In this document: positions 36,564 to 45,191 of the stretch, piece after piece
Layout of the letters: each line of letters opens with the position of its first letter
Position numbering within the stretch: position 1 is the first letter of the stretch
Assembly (NCBI RefSeq): GCF_029504735.1
Contig: NZ_JAQFIP010000003.1
Location: 222,800-286,799, forward strand
Reading direction: 5' to 3'
Length of the DNA: 64,000 nt
DNA from: Ereboglobus sp. PH5-10
GTDB taxonomy: Bacteria; Verrucomicrobiota; Verrucomicrobiia; Opitutales; Opitutaceae
Notes under the pieces: model-generated
The model's input: only the letters and a program-made list of their open reading frames with translations
Told to the model about the DNA's origin: nothing
Databases searched by the model: none
Position numbers and translations under genes: made by a program

Positions 36564-36605
36564 GCAGGGACGCGCCTTGCGGGCGCACGCGAGGTGCGCG
36601 CCCAC
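36564..36605 (-). repeat. REP element, possibly a compact REPIN
   Basis: The minus strand reads GTGG then GCGCGCAC...GTGCGCCC from 36605 inward, followed at once by a second, degenerate GGCGCGTCC palindrome-like unit. It is the same family as 20896-20996. It lies just beyond the 3' end of the phosphoesterase gene. Confidence 0.65.
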
Positions 36606-36631
36606 GAAACCCAGGCGGGCTTTGGAAAGTT

Positions 36632-38149
36632 TTAATTGTAATCTTTCGCGGCGGAAAGACCGGTTGTGAATTCCTTCACCGAATAGGTGTTTCCGAAACG
36701 GTCTGTCGCGCGGACCTCGACGCGGGCGTTTGGATTTTTCAAGGTGTGCCGGTAAAGGTGCGTGTTTTCGCCGTTTCCGCCGGAGGCATACGACTTGCGC
36801 TTGAGCTCGCCCACATGGTAACCGGCGGCATAGGCATCGACCATCCGGGGAAGTTTTTTCAACGGGCCGGCCTCCACACCGTCTTCGTAGGCGATAATTT
36901 TCCACGACGGATCGGAGTTCCAGACATCGACGACGATGTCGTCCGCGGTTTGATAATAAGTGAAGTGGCCGCCGGGGCCGCCGAAGCGCGCGTCGCCGCG
37001 ATACATCCGCATCTGGAAATCGAGGCCGCGCCTGATGGACTTGTAGGCCCAGTTCGCGGCCTTGTTTCCGTTGAAGGTGTAGAAGGCGAAACCGTTTGGC
37101 GTGCCGTCAGTGTTGAGCGTGGACCGCCACCACGCGCCGCAGGCGGTGGCGTGGGTGTGCTCGAAGGCGTCGATCGGCTGGGTGATGACGAGATTCTCCT
37201 GGGTGTGCATGTGGCCGGCCATGAGCTGCACGTCGGCGTAGCCTTTCAACAGGGAGAGCACGGCCTCGCGGTTTTGCAGGGAGTTGTCGGCGCGCAACGG
37301 GGCGTGGTAAGCGAGAACGATGGCTTTGTTTTTCGGCACAAAGCGCAGGTTCTGGCGGAGCCACTCGACCTGCTCGTCGGTGAAGCCGACTTTGTAGTTT
37401 TTCCTGTCGCCGTAGAGGATGTTGTCCATGCCGATGATGTGAACGCCGCCGCGATTGAAGGAGTAGTTGAGCGGGCCAAAGACGTTTTCAAAATTCTCGC
37501 CGGATTTATAGTCGTCGTTTTTGACGGCCTCGTTGTGATCGTGGTTTCCGATGACGGCGAAGAAGGGTATTTCGGCGAGGCTGGTGATGTCGCGCATGGG
37601 TTCGAGAAACTGCAGGTTGTCGTGGACGACATCGCCGAGGAGAATGGCGTAGCAGGGCAGGCGCGAGGCCTCGCCGAATGCGCGAAGGTCGGCGATGGTC
37701 TCCTCCTTGTAACGCGCGAGGTTGGCGTCGATGCGCGTCTGGGGGTCGCCAACACAAACGAGCGTAAATTCCCTCTCGGGCGCGGGAAGCCTCGCGAGGT
37801 CGAAGTTGTGGCGGTTGCCATTTCCGAGTTTTGTCCAGAACTTGGCCAGGCTGTTCTTGCCGGGCGCGCCGCCGGTTTCAACGACGAAGTTTTCCGGCGT
37901 GGAATAATACACCATGCGCGCCTTCGAGTTGCGCTTCATTTGATAAACGCCCCTCGCGTCGGTGGCGACGCACTGGAAACCGTCGCTTACGACAACGCCC
38001 GCGACGGGCGCGCCGGTTTCGTCGAGAATGCTTCCGTAGAGGTCGATGCCGGCGTCCGGTTTGATGTCGGGGTGAGTGCCTTTTGCAAAAGCGATGCCGG
38101 AGACGGCAAGGAAAAGAAACGCGGCGATGGCGCGCGCGATGCGGTGCAT
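36632..38149 (-). CDS. Secreted calcineurin-like phosphoesterase (MetallophosN/C architecture)
   Basis: A 505-residue exported metallophosphoesterase. The start at 38149 places a signal peptide (HRIARAIAAFLFLAVSGIAF) at the N-terminus; an ATG 11 codons upstream (38182) is also possible. An N-terminal Ig-like cap (DLYGSILDETGAPVAGVVVSDG) is followed by the catalytic core with LVCVGDPQTR, ILLGDVVHDNLQF, VIGNHDHNEA, VLAYHAPL and MAGHMHTQ. A C-terminal beta domain completes it. This three-part layout is common in Bacteroidota and Verrucomicrobiota; the substrate is unknown. Confidence 0.9.
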   Translation of the reverse strand: MHRIARAIAAFLFLAVSGIAFAKGTHPDIKPDAGIDLYGSILDETGAPVAGVVVSDGFQCVATDARGVYQMKRNSKARMVYYSTPENFVVETGGAPGKNSLAKFWTKLGNGNRHNFDLARLPAPEREFTLVCVGDPQTRIDANLARYKEETIADLRAFGEASRLPCYAILLGDVVHDNLQFLEPMRDITSLAEIPFFAVIGNHDHNEAVKNDDYKSGENFENVFGPLNYSFNRGGVHIIGMDNILYGDRKNYKVGFTDEQVEWLRQNLRFVPKNKAIVLAYHAPLRADNSLQNREAVLSLLKGYADVQLMAGHMHTQENLVITQPIDAFEHTHATACGAWWRSTLNTDGTPNGFAFYTFNGNKAANWAYKSIRRGLDFQMRMYRGDARFGGPGGHFTYYQTADDIVVDVWNSDPSWKIIAYEDGVEAGPLKKLPRMVDAYAAGYHVGELKRKSYASGGNGENTHLYRHTLKNPNARVEVRATDRFGNTYSVKEFTTGLSAAKDYN

Positions 38150-38207
38150 GGTGGTGATGGATGTCGGGTGATGGGTGGTCATAATTGAGAAAGGAGCCGG
38201 TGCGAAA

Positions 38208-38238
38208 GGAGTCAGGAGTCAGAATACAGGAGTCAGGA
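38208..38238. repeat. GGAGTCA heptamer array
   Basis: GGAGTCA, GGAGTCA, GAATACA, GGAGTCA, GGAGG in succession: an almost exact seven-base tandem array upstream of the phosphoesterase gene, unrelated in sequence to the other tracts but of the same period. Confidence 0.85.
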
Positions 38239-38340
38239 GGGGCGCTGTCGCGCCAATGAAAAAGGTTAAATTAAAAGATAAAATGTAAGAGCGTCCGACT
38301 GGCGTTTGGCTCGAAACCGGCCTCCGGTATTTTGGTTTTC

Positions 38341-38395
38341 CACTTTCAGCCCTTCAGTCTTTCAGTCCTTCAGCCCTTGCCCTGGCCTCCGGATA
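38341..38395. repeat. CAGYCYTT tandem tract over a gene end
   Basis: CAGCCCTT, CAGTCTTT, CAGTCCTT, CAGCCCTT and then a CTGGCCT unit. On the minus strand it encodes the last ~10 residues and the stop codon of the PAP2 phosphatase. The complementary array occurs at 57381-57417 within another gene's signal peptide. Confidence 0.85.
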
Positions 38396-39151
38396 TTTCT
38401 CAAGGAATTCGAGCAATTCCGCCCGCATCTCTTTCACGGCGTTTTGAGTGGACTGGTTCTTCAACATTTCCTCCACGATAATTTGCCCGAGAAGCCGACC
38501 CGCCTGGGTGTCGCTCGGATAATGCGCGCCCGCGAGGACTCGGCTCCACATGATTTCCCGCGCGGCATCGTCGAAAAGCGTTTTATACTCGGGCAACGCC
38601 CCGCCCAAAAACATCGCCCAGAGCACGCCGCAGGAGGAATGGCCGCTTGGATAGGAGGCGCTGCGCGGCACGTCCACGCAAGGCTCGACTCCGAGGCCGC
38701 GTTTGTGGGGACGAACGCGATTCCATTGGTTTTTGGACGCAATCATGACCACGCGGCGCTCCGCCGTTGCCTGCCGCAAAATCGCGGCCGTGCGGGGCAG
38801 GTTTTCCCCGGTGAACGCGGGACCGAAAACAACCTGCCCCATGCACCCCTCCTCAATGGACAGGAATGCGTGCGCGTTGATGCGCACGGCGCGCGCGACT
38901 TGCTCCGGCGTGCGATCTTTTTGGACTTGGAGCAGTGTTTCCACGTCGGCCATTCCGGCGGGAGAATCGTTCGCGGGCGGCGGCGGAATCTTCGCAAGAA
39001 TGAGTTCGTGATCCGTTGTCAGAAAGCGCGGCGTCGCGAGCTTTGCGAGGATGTCCTCATGCTCCGTGGTCAGGTGGTGAATCGGCGGAGCCCCGAAGGC
39101 AGCGGCAAGGCCGGACGCCAACAACAGCGTTATGGTGAGCAGCTTTTTCAT
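38354..39151 (-). CDS. Class A acid phosphatase (PAP2 superfamily)
   Basis: A 265-residue periplasmic phosphatase. The ATG at 39151 gives the signal peptide MKKLLTITLLLASGLAAAFG. The three PAP2 motifs are present: KNQWNRVRP (K-x6-RP), PSGHSS, and SRVLAGAHYPSD (SR-x5-H-x3-D). This makes it a PhoN-like non-specific acid phosphatase. Its last residues (ARARAEGLKD) are encoded by a tandem-repeat tract, so the natural C-terminus may have been replaced. Together with the upstream phosphoesterase it suggests phosphate scavenging. Confidence 0.92.
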   Translation of the reverse strand: MKKLLTITLLLASGLAAAFGAPPIHHLTTEHEDILAKLATPRFLTTDHELILAKIPPPPANDSPAGMADVETLLQVQKDRTPEQVARAVRINAHAFLSIEEGCMGQVVFGPAFTGENLPRTAAILRQATAERRVVMIASKNQWNRVRPHKRGLGVEPCVDVPRSASYPSGHSSCGVLWAMFLGGALPEYKTLFDDAAREIMWSRVLAGAHYPSDTQAGRLLGQIIVEEMLKNQSTQNAVKEMRAELLEFLEKYPEARARAEGLKD

Positions 39152-39627
39152 GGGTAGCATCTGGTTTGGCGTTTCGGCGGGAAGTGCGGTTGCCCGGTGT
39201 TTGATTGCGAAAGGCGGATGTTTCCTGAAAGCAAAGCCGGGACACGCGCGATTGAGCAAATCAAAAGACAGGATTTCCAGGAGCCGGACGCATCCCAAGA
39301 TTAGGCGGCGTCTGGCGAAACGCGCGGGTGAAAACGAGCGCGCACAAGAACGCGCACGGGCAACCGGGTGTCGCGACAAAGTTTTCCTCGAAATCCCGCG
39401 CCATTGTCTCCGAGGCAAAAGCGAGCCGCGTCATATGTGACCGCCAGCGTCGCGAGCGCCTGCGAGTGAACCGCCTTGTGTTGGGCGGAGAGACCGGGAA
39501 ACGGAACTTCCTTATGGAAAGCAAACGCCGGGGAAAACTCCCGGGCCTCCCGCGGCGGCAAGATTTAACATTGCATTGAAACTTGTTGAAAACCGCGCGG
39601 CGTTGTAAAGCCACGCCTCAGAATTTC
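39152..39627. other. Intergenic region without a recognisable gene
   Basis: About 475 bases between the divergent phosphatase and pseudouridine synthase genes. Several short open frames occur but none has a domain or start context. It contains the 14-mer CGCATCCCAAGATT (39289-39302), which also occurs at 36460-36473 upstream of mlaE in the same orientation. Confidence 0.5.
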
Positions 39628-40227
39628 ATGCTCCTCGCGCTCAACAAACCCTACGGCGTGCTTTCGCAATTCACGCCCGAGCCCGGCTCGCGCTGGCGCT
39701 CGCTCGCGGACATCTCCGCGCCCGCGCCGCTGCCGCCGCGCGTGTATCCCGTCGGGCGTCTCGACGCCGACAGCGAGGGGCTGTTGCTGCTCACCGACGA
39801 GCGCGCGCTTGTCGACCGCCTGCTCAATCCCGCCCGCGCCCATGCGCGCGAGTATTTTGCGCAGGTTGAAAACATCCCCGAGCCCGGCGCGCTTGCGCGG
39901 CTCGCGCGCGGCGGCATCGTCATCGGCGGACACCGCGCGCTGCCGTGCCGCGCGGAGTTGATTGATCCCGCCTCGCCGGAAGTCGCCGCGATTCCGCCGC
40001 GCGATCCGCCGATTCGAGTTCGCAAAAACATACCCGACGCGTGGCTCTCGCTCGAACTCACCGAGGGCAAAAACCGCCAGGTTCGGCGCATGACCGCCGC
40101 CGTCGGGCATCCGACGCTGAGGCTCGTGCGCGTGCGCATCGGCGCCCTCCGCCTCGCCGCGCTCGGACTCGCCCCCGGCGAGTGGCGCGAACTCACAACC
40201 GCCGGGCGCGAAGCGTGTTTTTCGTAG
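39628..40227 (+). CDS. Pseudouridine synthase (RluE/RsuA family)
   Basis: A 199-residue RNA pseudouridine synthase. The ATG at 39628 gives LLALNKPYGVLSQFTPE, the family's usual opening. The catalytic motif is VYPVGRLDADSEGLLLLT with the nucleophile Asp. The C-terminal ELTEGKNRQVRRMTAAVGHPTLRLVRVRIG matches RluE-type enzymes that modify 23S rRNA stem-loops. There is no S4 domain, consistent with RluE rather than RsuA. The TAG stop is supplied by the GTAG head of a REP element. Confidence 0.93.
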   Translation: MLLALNKPYGVLSQFTPEPGSRWRSLADISAPAPLPPRVYPVGRLDADSEGLLLLTDERALVDRLLNPARAHAREYFAQVENIPEPGALARLARGGIVIGGHRALPCRAELIDPASPEVAAIPPRDPPIRVRKNIPDAWLSLELTEGKNRQVRRMTAAVGHPTLRLVRVRIGALRLAALGLAPGEWRELTTAGREACFS

Positions 40228-40284
40228 CGCGGGCATCCTGCCCGCACAGACCTTCAAACCGGCGGGCAGGATGCCCGCGCTCCC
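40224..40284. repeat. REPIN: inverted REP pair after the pseudouridine synthase gene
   Basis: GTAG (40224-40227) then GCGGGCATCCTGCCCGC; the exact complement GCGGGCAGGATGCCCGC at 40262-40278 is followed by GCTCC (GGAG head on the minus strand). The 19-base arms 40227-40245 and 40262-40280 are perfect inverted repeats, and each arm also holds its own small palindrome. It occupies the spacer between two convergent genes. Confidence 0.88.
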
Positions 40285-40289
40285 AGGGG

Positions 40290-41300
40290 CTACTTTCTTT
40301 TCGCCGTCGCCTGCGGCGTTTGCGGCAGGGCCACGCTTTCGCGCTTGATCAAACCATACGGCAAAATCGTGTGGGGCTGCGGCCTTTCCCCGTCCAGGCA
40401 CGCCTCGATGACATCGGCGGTGGACGCGGCCATCGCCGCATAGTCGGGCGAAATCGTCGTCAGCGGGGGAACCGTGTAGTTGGAAAACGCCGTCTGCTCC
40501 GAGGCGATGAGCGAGATGTCATCCGGCACCCGGCGCTCGTAAAGAGAGAAGGCGTAATACGCCATGACCCCGGCGTTGCCTCCCGGGCAAAACAGGGCGT
40601 CCACACCGCGCTTCAACAGTTTCCCGATCAACTCCACATACCGTTCGGAGCCCGGGCCGGAAAACATGACCAGCGAATCGTCGCAAGGGAGCTTTCGCGC
40701 GTTCAGCGCGCGAATGACGGCGGCGTGCCGCAGGTCGGCGTTGCCCGTGCCCGGATCGCCATGGACGATGCAGCCGATCTTGCGGCAACCGCGTTCGTGG
40801 AGATGCGAAATCGCGATCTTCATGCCCTGGGCCTCGTCCGAGCGAACGTAGAACACATGGGACGGATTGGGCTTTCCGTCGCGATCCATGATGACCAGCG
40901 GAACGGGAAACCGGTCGGGCCAGTCGGCAAAGTCGGCGGGCTCGGCGCCGATGGCGACCGCGGCGCAAAACTGCATGTCCTCAAGCCGGTCGCGATTGTT
41001 GACGGGCAGTATTTCCAGGCGGAAGCCGCGCCGCGGCATCTCCTGCGTGAGCGCCATCAGAATCATGTCCACGCAACTCTGCACCGGCCACACCGCGTTG
41101 TAGGGCGTGATGATGACCACGTTCTTTTGCTTGAGCGAAAGCCGGGGGTGGTAGCCGTGCTCGCGCGCCGCGGCAAACACGCGCTTGCGCAAGTCGGGAC
41201 GGATGTTCGGGTGGTGGTTGAAAACCCGCGAGATGGTCGCAATCGACACTCCCGTGAGGCGCGCGAACTCCTGAATCTTTATCATGGAGGGCTTGTTCAT
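40290..41300 (-). CDS. LacI-family transcriptional regulator
   Basis: A 336-residue regulator. The N-terminal helix-turn-helix and hinge read IKIQEFARLTGVSIATISRVFNHHPNIRPDLRKRVFAAAREHGYHP. A periplasmic-binding-protein-like ligand domain follows. It is divergent from a TonB receptor gene with a ~95-base spacer. Such pairs often control sugar or glycan uptake genes, so the receptor is a likely target; the inducer is unknown. Its 3' end converges with the pseudouridine synthase gene. Confidence 0.93.
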   Translation of the reverse strand: MNKPSMIKIQEFARLTGVSIATISRVFNHHPNIRPDLRKRVFAAAREHGYHPRLSLKQKNVVIITPYNAVWPVQSCVDMILMALTQEMPRRGFRLEILPVNNRDRLEDMQFCAAVAIGAEPADFADWPDRFPVPLVIMDRDGKPNPSHVFYVRSDEAQGMKIAISHLHERGCRKIGCIVHGDPGTGNADLRHAAVIRALNARKLPCDDSLVMFSGPGSERYVELIGKLLKRGVDALFCPGGNAGVMAYYAFSLYERRVPDDISLIASEQTAFSNYTVPPLTTISPDYAAMAASTADVIEACLDGERPQPHTILPYGLIKRESVALPQTPQATAKRK

Positions 41301-41361
41301 GGTTTGAAAATAGGGGGTATTTTTCTAAAAATTTTCCAAAGTTTCAAAAAACAAAATCAAT

Positions 41362-41381
41362 TTTCAATGATAATATTGAAA
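41362..41381. promoter_or_regulatory. Inverted repeat in the LacI-TonB receptor spacer
   Basis: TTTCAAT-GATAAT-ATTGAAA, seven-base perfect arms. It lies 14 bases before the receptor start and 62 bases before the LacI gene. LacI sites often have a central CG, which this lacks, so assignment to that regulator is tentative. Confidence 0.4.
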
Positions 41382-41394
41382 TCTTTCTGATAGA

Positions 41395-44300
41395 ATGCCG
41401 AGCATGAAACCTCGCACCCGCCCCGTGTCCGCCCTTCGCCATCTTCCCCTGTCTCTCCTCGCCGCGCTCGCCGTGCTTATCTCCTTGCCGGGCGTGGCGG
41501 CGCGGGCCCAGACCGCGGCAAATGCCGGTTCCGGCGCCGTCACCGGGCGCGTTTTTAATCCCGCGACCAAGGAATATGTGCGCGACGCGCAAATCCGCGC
41601 CGTGCCCACCGGTGAAACTGTTTTCACCGAGGCCGGCGGTTTTTACCAAATCTCCGGCCTGCCCGCCGGCGAGGTCGCGCTCGTGCTCAGCTACGCCGGC
41701 TTGCCCGACATCACGCGCACCGTCACGGTTGCCGCCGGCGCCACCGCCACGCTTGATTTCGACCTGCCCGTCGCCAGGGCGCCCGCCGTCACCGGCGGCG
41801 ACGACGACGTGGTCCAGTTGGAACAATTTACCGTCACCTCCGAGCGCGAGGGCCAGGCCAAGGTCATCATGCGGCAGCGCGCCTCGATGGACATCGGCCA
41901 GTCCATCTCGTCCGACCTTTTCGGCAGCGACCCCGAGGGCAACATCGGCGAGTTCCTCCGCAACGTCCCCGGCATCTTCGTCAACTCCGTTTCCGGCGAG
42001 GCCTCCAACGTCAGCATCGGCGGGCTTCCCGCCGAATACACCAACGTCACCGTGGACGGCATGGCCGCCGGCGCCGCCAATCCTCCCGGCGGCGATTTCA
42101 ACGCCGTCACGCGCGCGCCCTCCTTCGAGTTGATTTCGCTCAACAGCATGGAGTCGATCGACATCTCGCGCACCATCAGCGCGGATGTGGACGCCAGCGC
42201 CCCCGCCGGCACCATCAACCTTCGCAGCAAGACCGCATTCGACCGACGCGGCACCCGCTTCGCCGCGCGCCTGGTCGTCAACGCGCACTCCTCCGCGCTC
42301 ACCCTCGACAAAACGCTCGGCCCCGACGACGACCGCGGCTCGCTCAAGGTCCGCCCCGGTTTCCTCGCCGAGTTCTCCACCGCGGTGCGCAACAAATACG
42401 GCCTCATTATCAATATCAGCGAAAGCAACATCTACTCGATCACGCACCGCACCGGCCTCGTCACCGACTACGCTCCCACCGCCGCCGACCCGCGCCCGCA
42501 GTTGCCCAACAACTTTTACTTTCAAGAGCAGCCGCGCGTGAACCACCGCTTCGCCGCCACCATCCGCGGCGACTGGCGCGTCACTCCCCGACTCACGCTT
42601 GGCGCGACCATCAACTACAACAAGACCGACACGTGGAGCAAGCTGCGCAAGGTCGCCTTCAGCGCCGGCCTCGGCACCAACCGCGCCACATCGCTCAACG
42701 TCATCGGCAACGCGCCGATGTATTCCTTCGAGACCACCGGCACCACCGCCTTTGCCCAGGTTGAGCAGCGCGCCTCCGTCCTCAACAGCCGCTATTTCGC
42801 CCCGCAGGTCCGCCTCGAATACAAACTCCGCGACATCACCCTCGACGCCACGGTCGCCTACTCCGATTCGAAAAGCGTCAGCGACGGTTACGGCCAAAAA
42901 GGCGCCGCCTACTTCGCCCGCGCCAACGCCAGGGGCATCAACTTCCGCTCCACCCGCACTCCCGGCGCCGACACCTCCGACTTCACCGTCACACAACTCT
43001 CCGGCGAGGACATCGCCTCCGGCGCCTCCTTTAACAGGGACACCACCCTCTTTGTGGAGGACGGGCGCAAAAACACCCGCAAGGATTTCACCGCCCAGGC
43101 CAACGCCTCCGCGATCACCCGCTGGCTCCTGCCCATCCACTGGAAAGCCGGTCTGAAAAGCCACCAGCAAAAGCGCACTTTCGACCAGGCGTATTGGCTG
43201 AAACGCATAGCCTATACCGACACCTCCGCCGCCAATATCTCCGCCCAAAACGCCTCCTTCAAAAGTGCCTACGATTTCGACTTCGGCGATCTTGGCGGCT
43301 CCATCATCACGCCCTCCGGCGGCACCATTTTTATGTTCGATCCCGCCGCCATTGCCAGGGTTTGGGATGAGGACCAGACTCGCGACGCCGCCGACAGAAT
43401 CTTCCGCCCAGCCCCCACCGTCGCCGACTACTACAGCACCAACGTCCTTTACCACCGCAATTTCCGCGAACGCATAGACGCCGGTTACCTGATGGGCACC
43501 ACCACCTTCCTCGACAAGCGCCTCACCGTGCGCGCCGGCATCCGTTACGAGGACACCAACATCAAAATACACGAGCCCAACCCGCGCTCCGCCCGCGAGG
43601 TCGAGCTCAAAGGCTACACCATCGGCGCCAGCACCGGCTACGCCACCACCACCGAGGGCATAGACTACCAGTTCTTCTCCCTCCCCCGCGCCACCCGCAA
43701 ATATGACTACGACAACTTCTTCCCCAGCGCGTCCCTGAAATACCTCATCCGCCAAAACCTCGTCTTTCAGCTTGGCTACGGCACCACCATCCGCCGCCCC
43801 AACTACGACGACCTCATCGGCGTCATCAACGTCATGAGCAGCCAGAACCGCATCAGCGTCCCCAATATCAATCTGCGTCCTGAAAAAGCCAAAACATTCT
43901 CCGCCCGTCTCGCATGGTATTTGAAGAGGGCCGGCCAGCTCTCCGTCGCCGTTTACCAAAACAACATCGACAGCAAAATTCAAAACGAGGAGGTGCCCGT
44001 CGAAAGCTACGACGACGTCCTGGCGGACCAATATCCCGGCTACAACGTCTCCACCCGCTTCAACAGCGGCGGCCAGGTTACCACCCGCAGCATGGAGCTT
44101 TCCTGGAGCCAAAATCTCGGCATGATCGCCCCTGTCCTCCGCCCCGTCAGTCTCCGCGCCAACTACACGCGCACCTACGCCGACACCATTGTCTCCAACC
44201 TCGTCCCGCACACCATCAACGCCGGCATCAGCTACTCGTGGCGCGCACTGAGCCTCAACGTCAACTGCAACTGGAGCGACGACTTCCCAATCGTCGCCAA

Positions 44301-44508
44301 CGGGGAGAGAATCCGCCGCCACCGCGCCCAGACCGACATCAGCGGCGACTGGCGCATCAGCCAGCGCTACACCGTCTCCTTCAGCGTTCGCAACGTCTTC
44401 GACGCGCGCTACGTCTGGCAGGAAAAAAAGGGCGACAACCCGCTCACCCTGTATCTGACCGACCGCGTCGGCTCCGTTGTCAGCCTCTCCGTGAAAGGCC
44501 AGTGGTGA
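41395..44508 (+). CDS. TonB-dependent receptor with carboxypeptidase-regulatory-like domain
   Basis: A 1037-residue outer-membrane receptor. An alternative start at 41404 is equally plausible. It has a signal peptide (LAALAVLISLPGVAARAQ), a carboxypeptidase-regulatory-like domain (GRVFNPATKEYVRDAQIRAV, about 47-125), a TonB box (VVQLEQFTVTSER) and a plug (IGEFLRNVPGIFVNSVSGEA). The barrel contains INLRSKTAFD and the C-terminal SVRNVFDARYVW and ends in W. The plug-barrel type is that of the TIGR01782-like receptors linked to saccharide uptake in other groups, so a glycan ligand is plausible. It is divergent from a LacI regulator. Confidence 0.92.
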   Translation: MPSMKPRTRPVSALRHLPLSLLAALAVLISLPGVAARAQTAANAGSGAVTGRVFNPATKEYVRDAQIRAVPTGETVFTEAGGFYQISGLPAGEVALVLSYAGLPDITRTVTVAAGATATLDFDLPVARAPAVTGGDDDVVQLEQFTVTSEREGQAKVIMRQRASMDIGQSISSDLFGSDPEGNIGEFLRNVPGIFVNSVSGEASNVSIGGLPAEYTNVTVDGMAAGAANPPGGDFNAVTRAPSFELISLNSMESIDISRTISADVDASAPAGTINLRSKTAFDRRGTRFAARLVVNAHSSALTLDKTLGPDDDRGSLKVRPGFLAEFSTAVRNKYGLIINISESNIYSITHRTGLVTDYAPTAADPRPQLPNNFYFQEQPRVNHRFAATIRGDWRVTPRLTLGATINYNKTDTWSKLRKVAFSAGLGTNRATSLNVIGNAPMYSFETTGTTAFAQVEQRASVLNSRYFAPQVRLEYKLRDITLDATVAYSDSKSVSDGYGQKGAAYFARANARGINFRSTRTPGADTSDFTVTQLSGEDIASGASFNRDTTLFVEDGRKNTRKDFTAQANASAITRWLLPIHWKAGLKSHQQKRTFDQAYWLKRIAYTDTSAANISAQNASFKSAYDFDFGDLGGSIITPSGGTIFMFDPAAIARVWDEDQTRDAADRIFRPAPTVADYYSTNVLYHRNFRERIDAGYLMGTTTFLDKRLTVRAGIRYEDTNIKIHEPNPRSAREVELKGYTIGASTGYATTTEGIDYQFFSLPRATRKYDYDNFFPSASLKYLIRQNLVFQLGYGTTIRRPNYDDLIGVINVMSSQNRISVPNINLRPEKAKTFSARLAWYLKRAGQLSVAVYQNNIDSKIQNEEVPVESYDDVLADQYPGYNVSTRFNSGGQVTTRSMELSWSQNLGMIAPVLRPVSLRANYTRTYADTIVSNLVPHTINAGISYSWRALSLNVNCNWSDDFPIVANGERIRRHRAQTDISGDWRISQRYTVSFSVRNVFDARYVWQEKKGDNPLTLYLTDRVGSVVSLSVKGQW

Positions 44509-44624
44509 CCCGCCGCCGCCGGCCCCAGCAAAAAACTGAAAGCCCCGAAAACACAAATCCCAAAACCGCCATGAACCTTTCGCAACACTCCCCCTTGCCA
44601 TCGTTTTCCACAACGCTGCCGGCC

Positions 44625-44933
44625 TCACCGGCGGAAAACTTCCCCCTCGCGTCCGAGCCAGTATTCGGGGCGTCGCGCGTGGTGCCCGAAAGCCAGCACC
44701 CAAATTGTTTCATCCAGGATGATGTAGGCGAAGTAATACGGAAACATCCGCAGGTTCACCCGGCGGTATCCGCCCGCGCGCAAGGCCGCCGCCAGCGGGT
44801 TGCCCGCGATACGCTCACGCGCGATGCGCGCCTCCTCCTTCAGCTTGGGGCCAAGCCGCTTTTCGATGGTTCCGTAATACTCGACCGCCACGAACAATTC
44901 CTCCCGCGCGATTGGCAAAAACTTCACCTTCAC
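44625..44933 (-). CDS. RelE/ParE-type toxin
   Basis: A 102-residue toxin of the RelE/ParE superfamily. VKFLPIAREELFVAVEYYGTIEKRLGPKLKEEARIARERI is the usual alpha-helical start of ParE-like toxins. YRRVNLRMFPYYFAYIILDETIWVLAFGHHARRPEYW is the beta-sheet with the characteristic R-x-F-P-Y and final H-x-R-R-P-x-YW. The GTG start overlaps the antitoxin stop by one base (GTGA at 44930-44933). It acts against translation or gyrase in related systems; which one cannot be told here. Confidence 0.9.
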   Translation of the reverse strand: MKVKFLPIAREELFVAVEYYGTIEKRLGPKLKEEARIARERIAGNPLAAALRAGGYRRVNLRMFPYYFAYIILDETIWVLAFGHHARRPEYWLGREGEVFRR

Positions 44934-45163
44934 GACGGGAATCGACTGTCAAGCTCGGCAAACACCGCATCGGCGTCCACACCTCCGGCGGTCCCGTTTC
45001 GCACCGCCTCCGCGCGCCGCGCGATTTCCTCGCCCCAAGCGTGCTCAATTTCCGCGCTCAACGGACGCCCCTCATCCACCCCGGCGAACAACTCCAGCGC
45101 CAGTTCAGCCTTCTCCGTTGGCGTCAGCCGGGCGATCTCAGCTTTTATTTCAGCAACACTCAT
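44930..45163 (-). CDS. Addiction-module antitoxin
   Basis: A 77-residue antitoxin beginning MSVAEIKAEIARLTPTEKAELALEL and ending DADAVFAELDSRFPS, the pattern of the unstable addiction-module component family that pairs with ParE/RelE toxins. The frame is open further upstream, but that part reads through the autotransporter signal region. The pair lies antisense between a TonB receptor gene and the autotransporter gene. Its start is only 28 bases from the divergent autotransporter start, so the two promoters must overlap. Confidence 0.9.
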   Translation of the reverse strand: MSVAEIKAEIARLTPTEKAELALELFAGVDEGRPLSAEIEHAWGEEIARRAEAVRNGTAGGVDADAVFAELDSRFPS

Positions 45164-45191
45164 GCCCGCCACCCTGTCCCGCTTTTTCAAA

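Noticed and set aside
43914..45191. Upstream extension of the autotransporter frame through the TonB receptor and toxin-antitoxin genes
   Set aside because: The translated part has no signal or domain and overlaps three well-supported genes; a signal peptide begins at 45192/45237.
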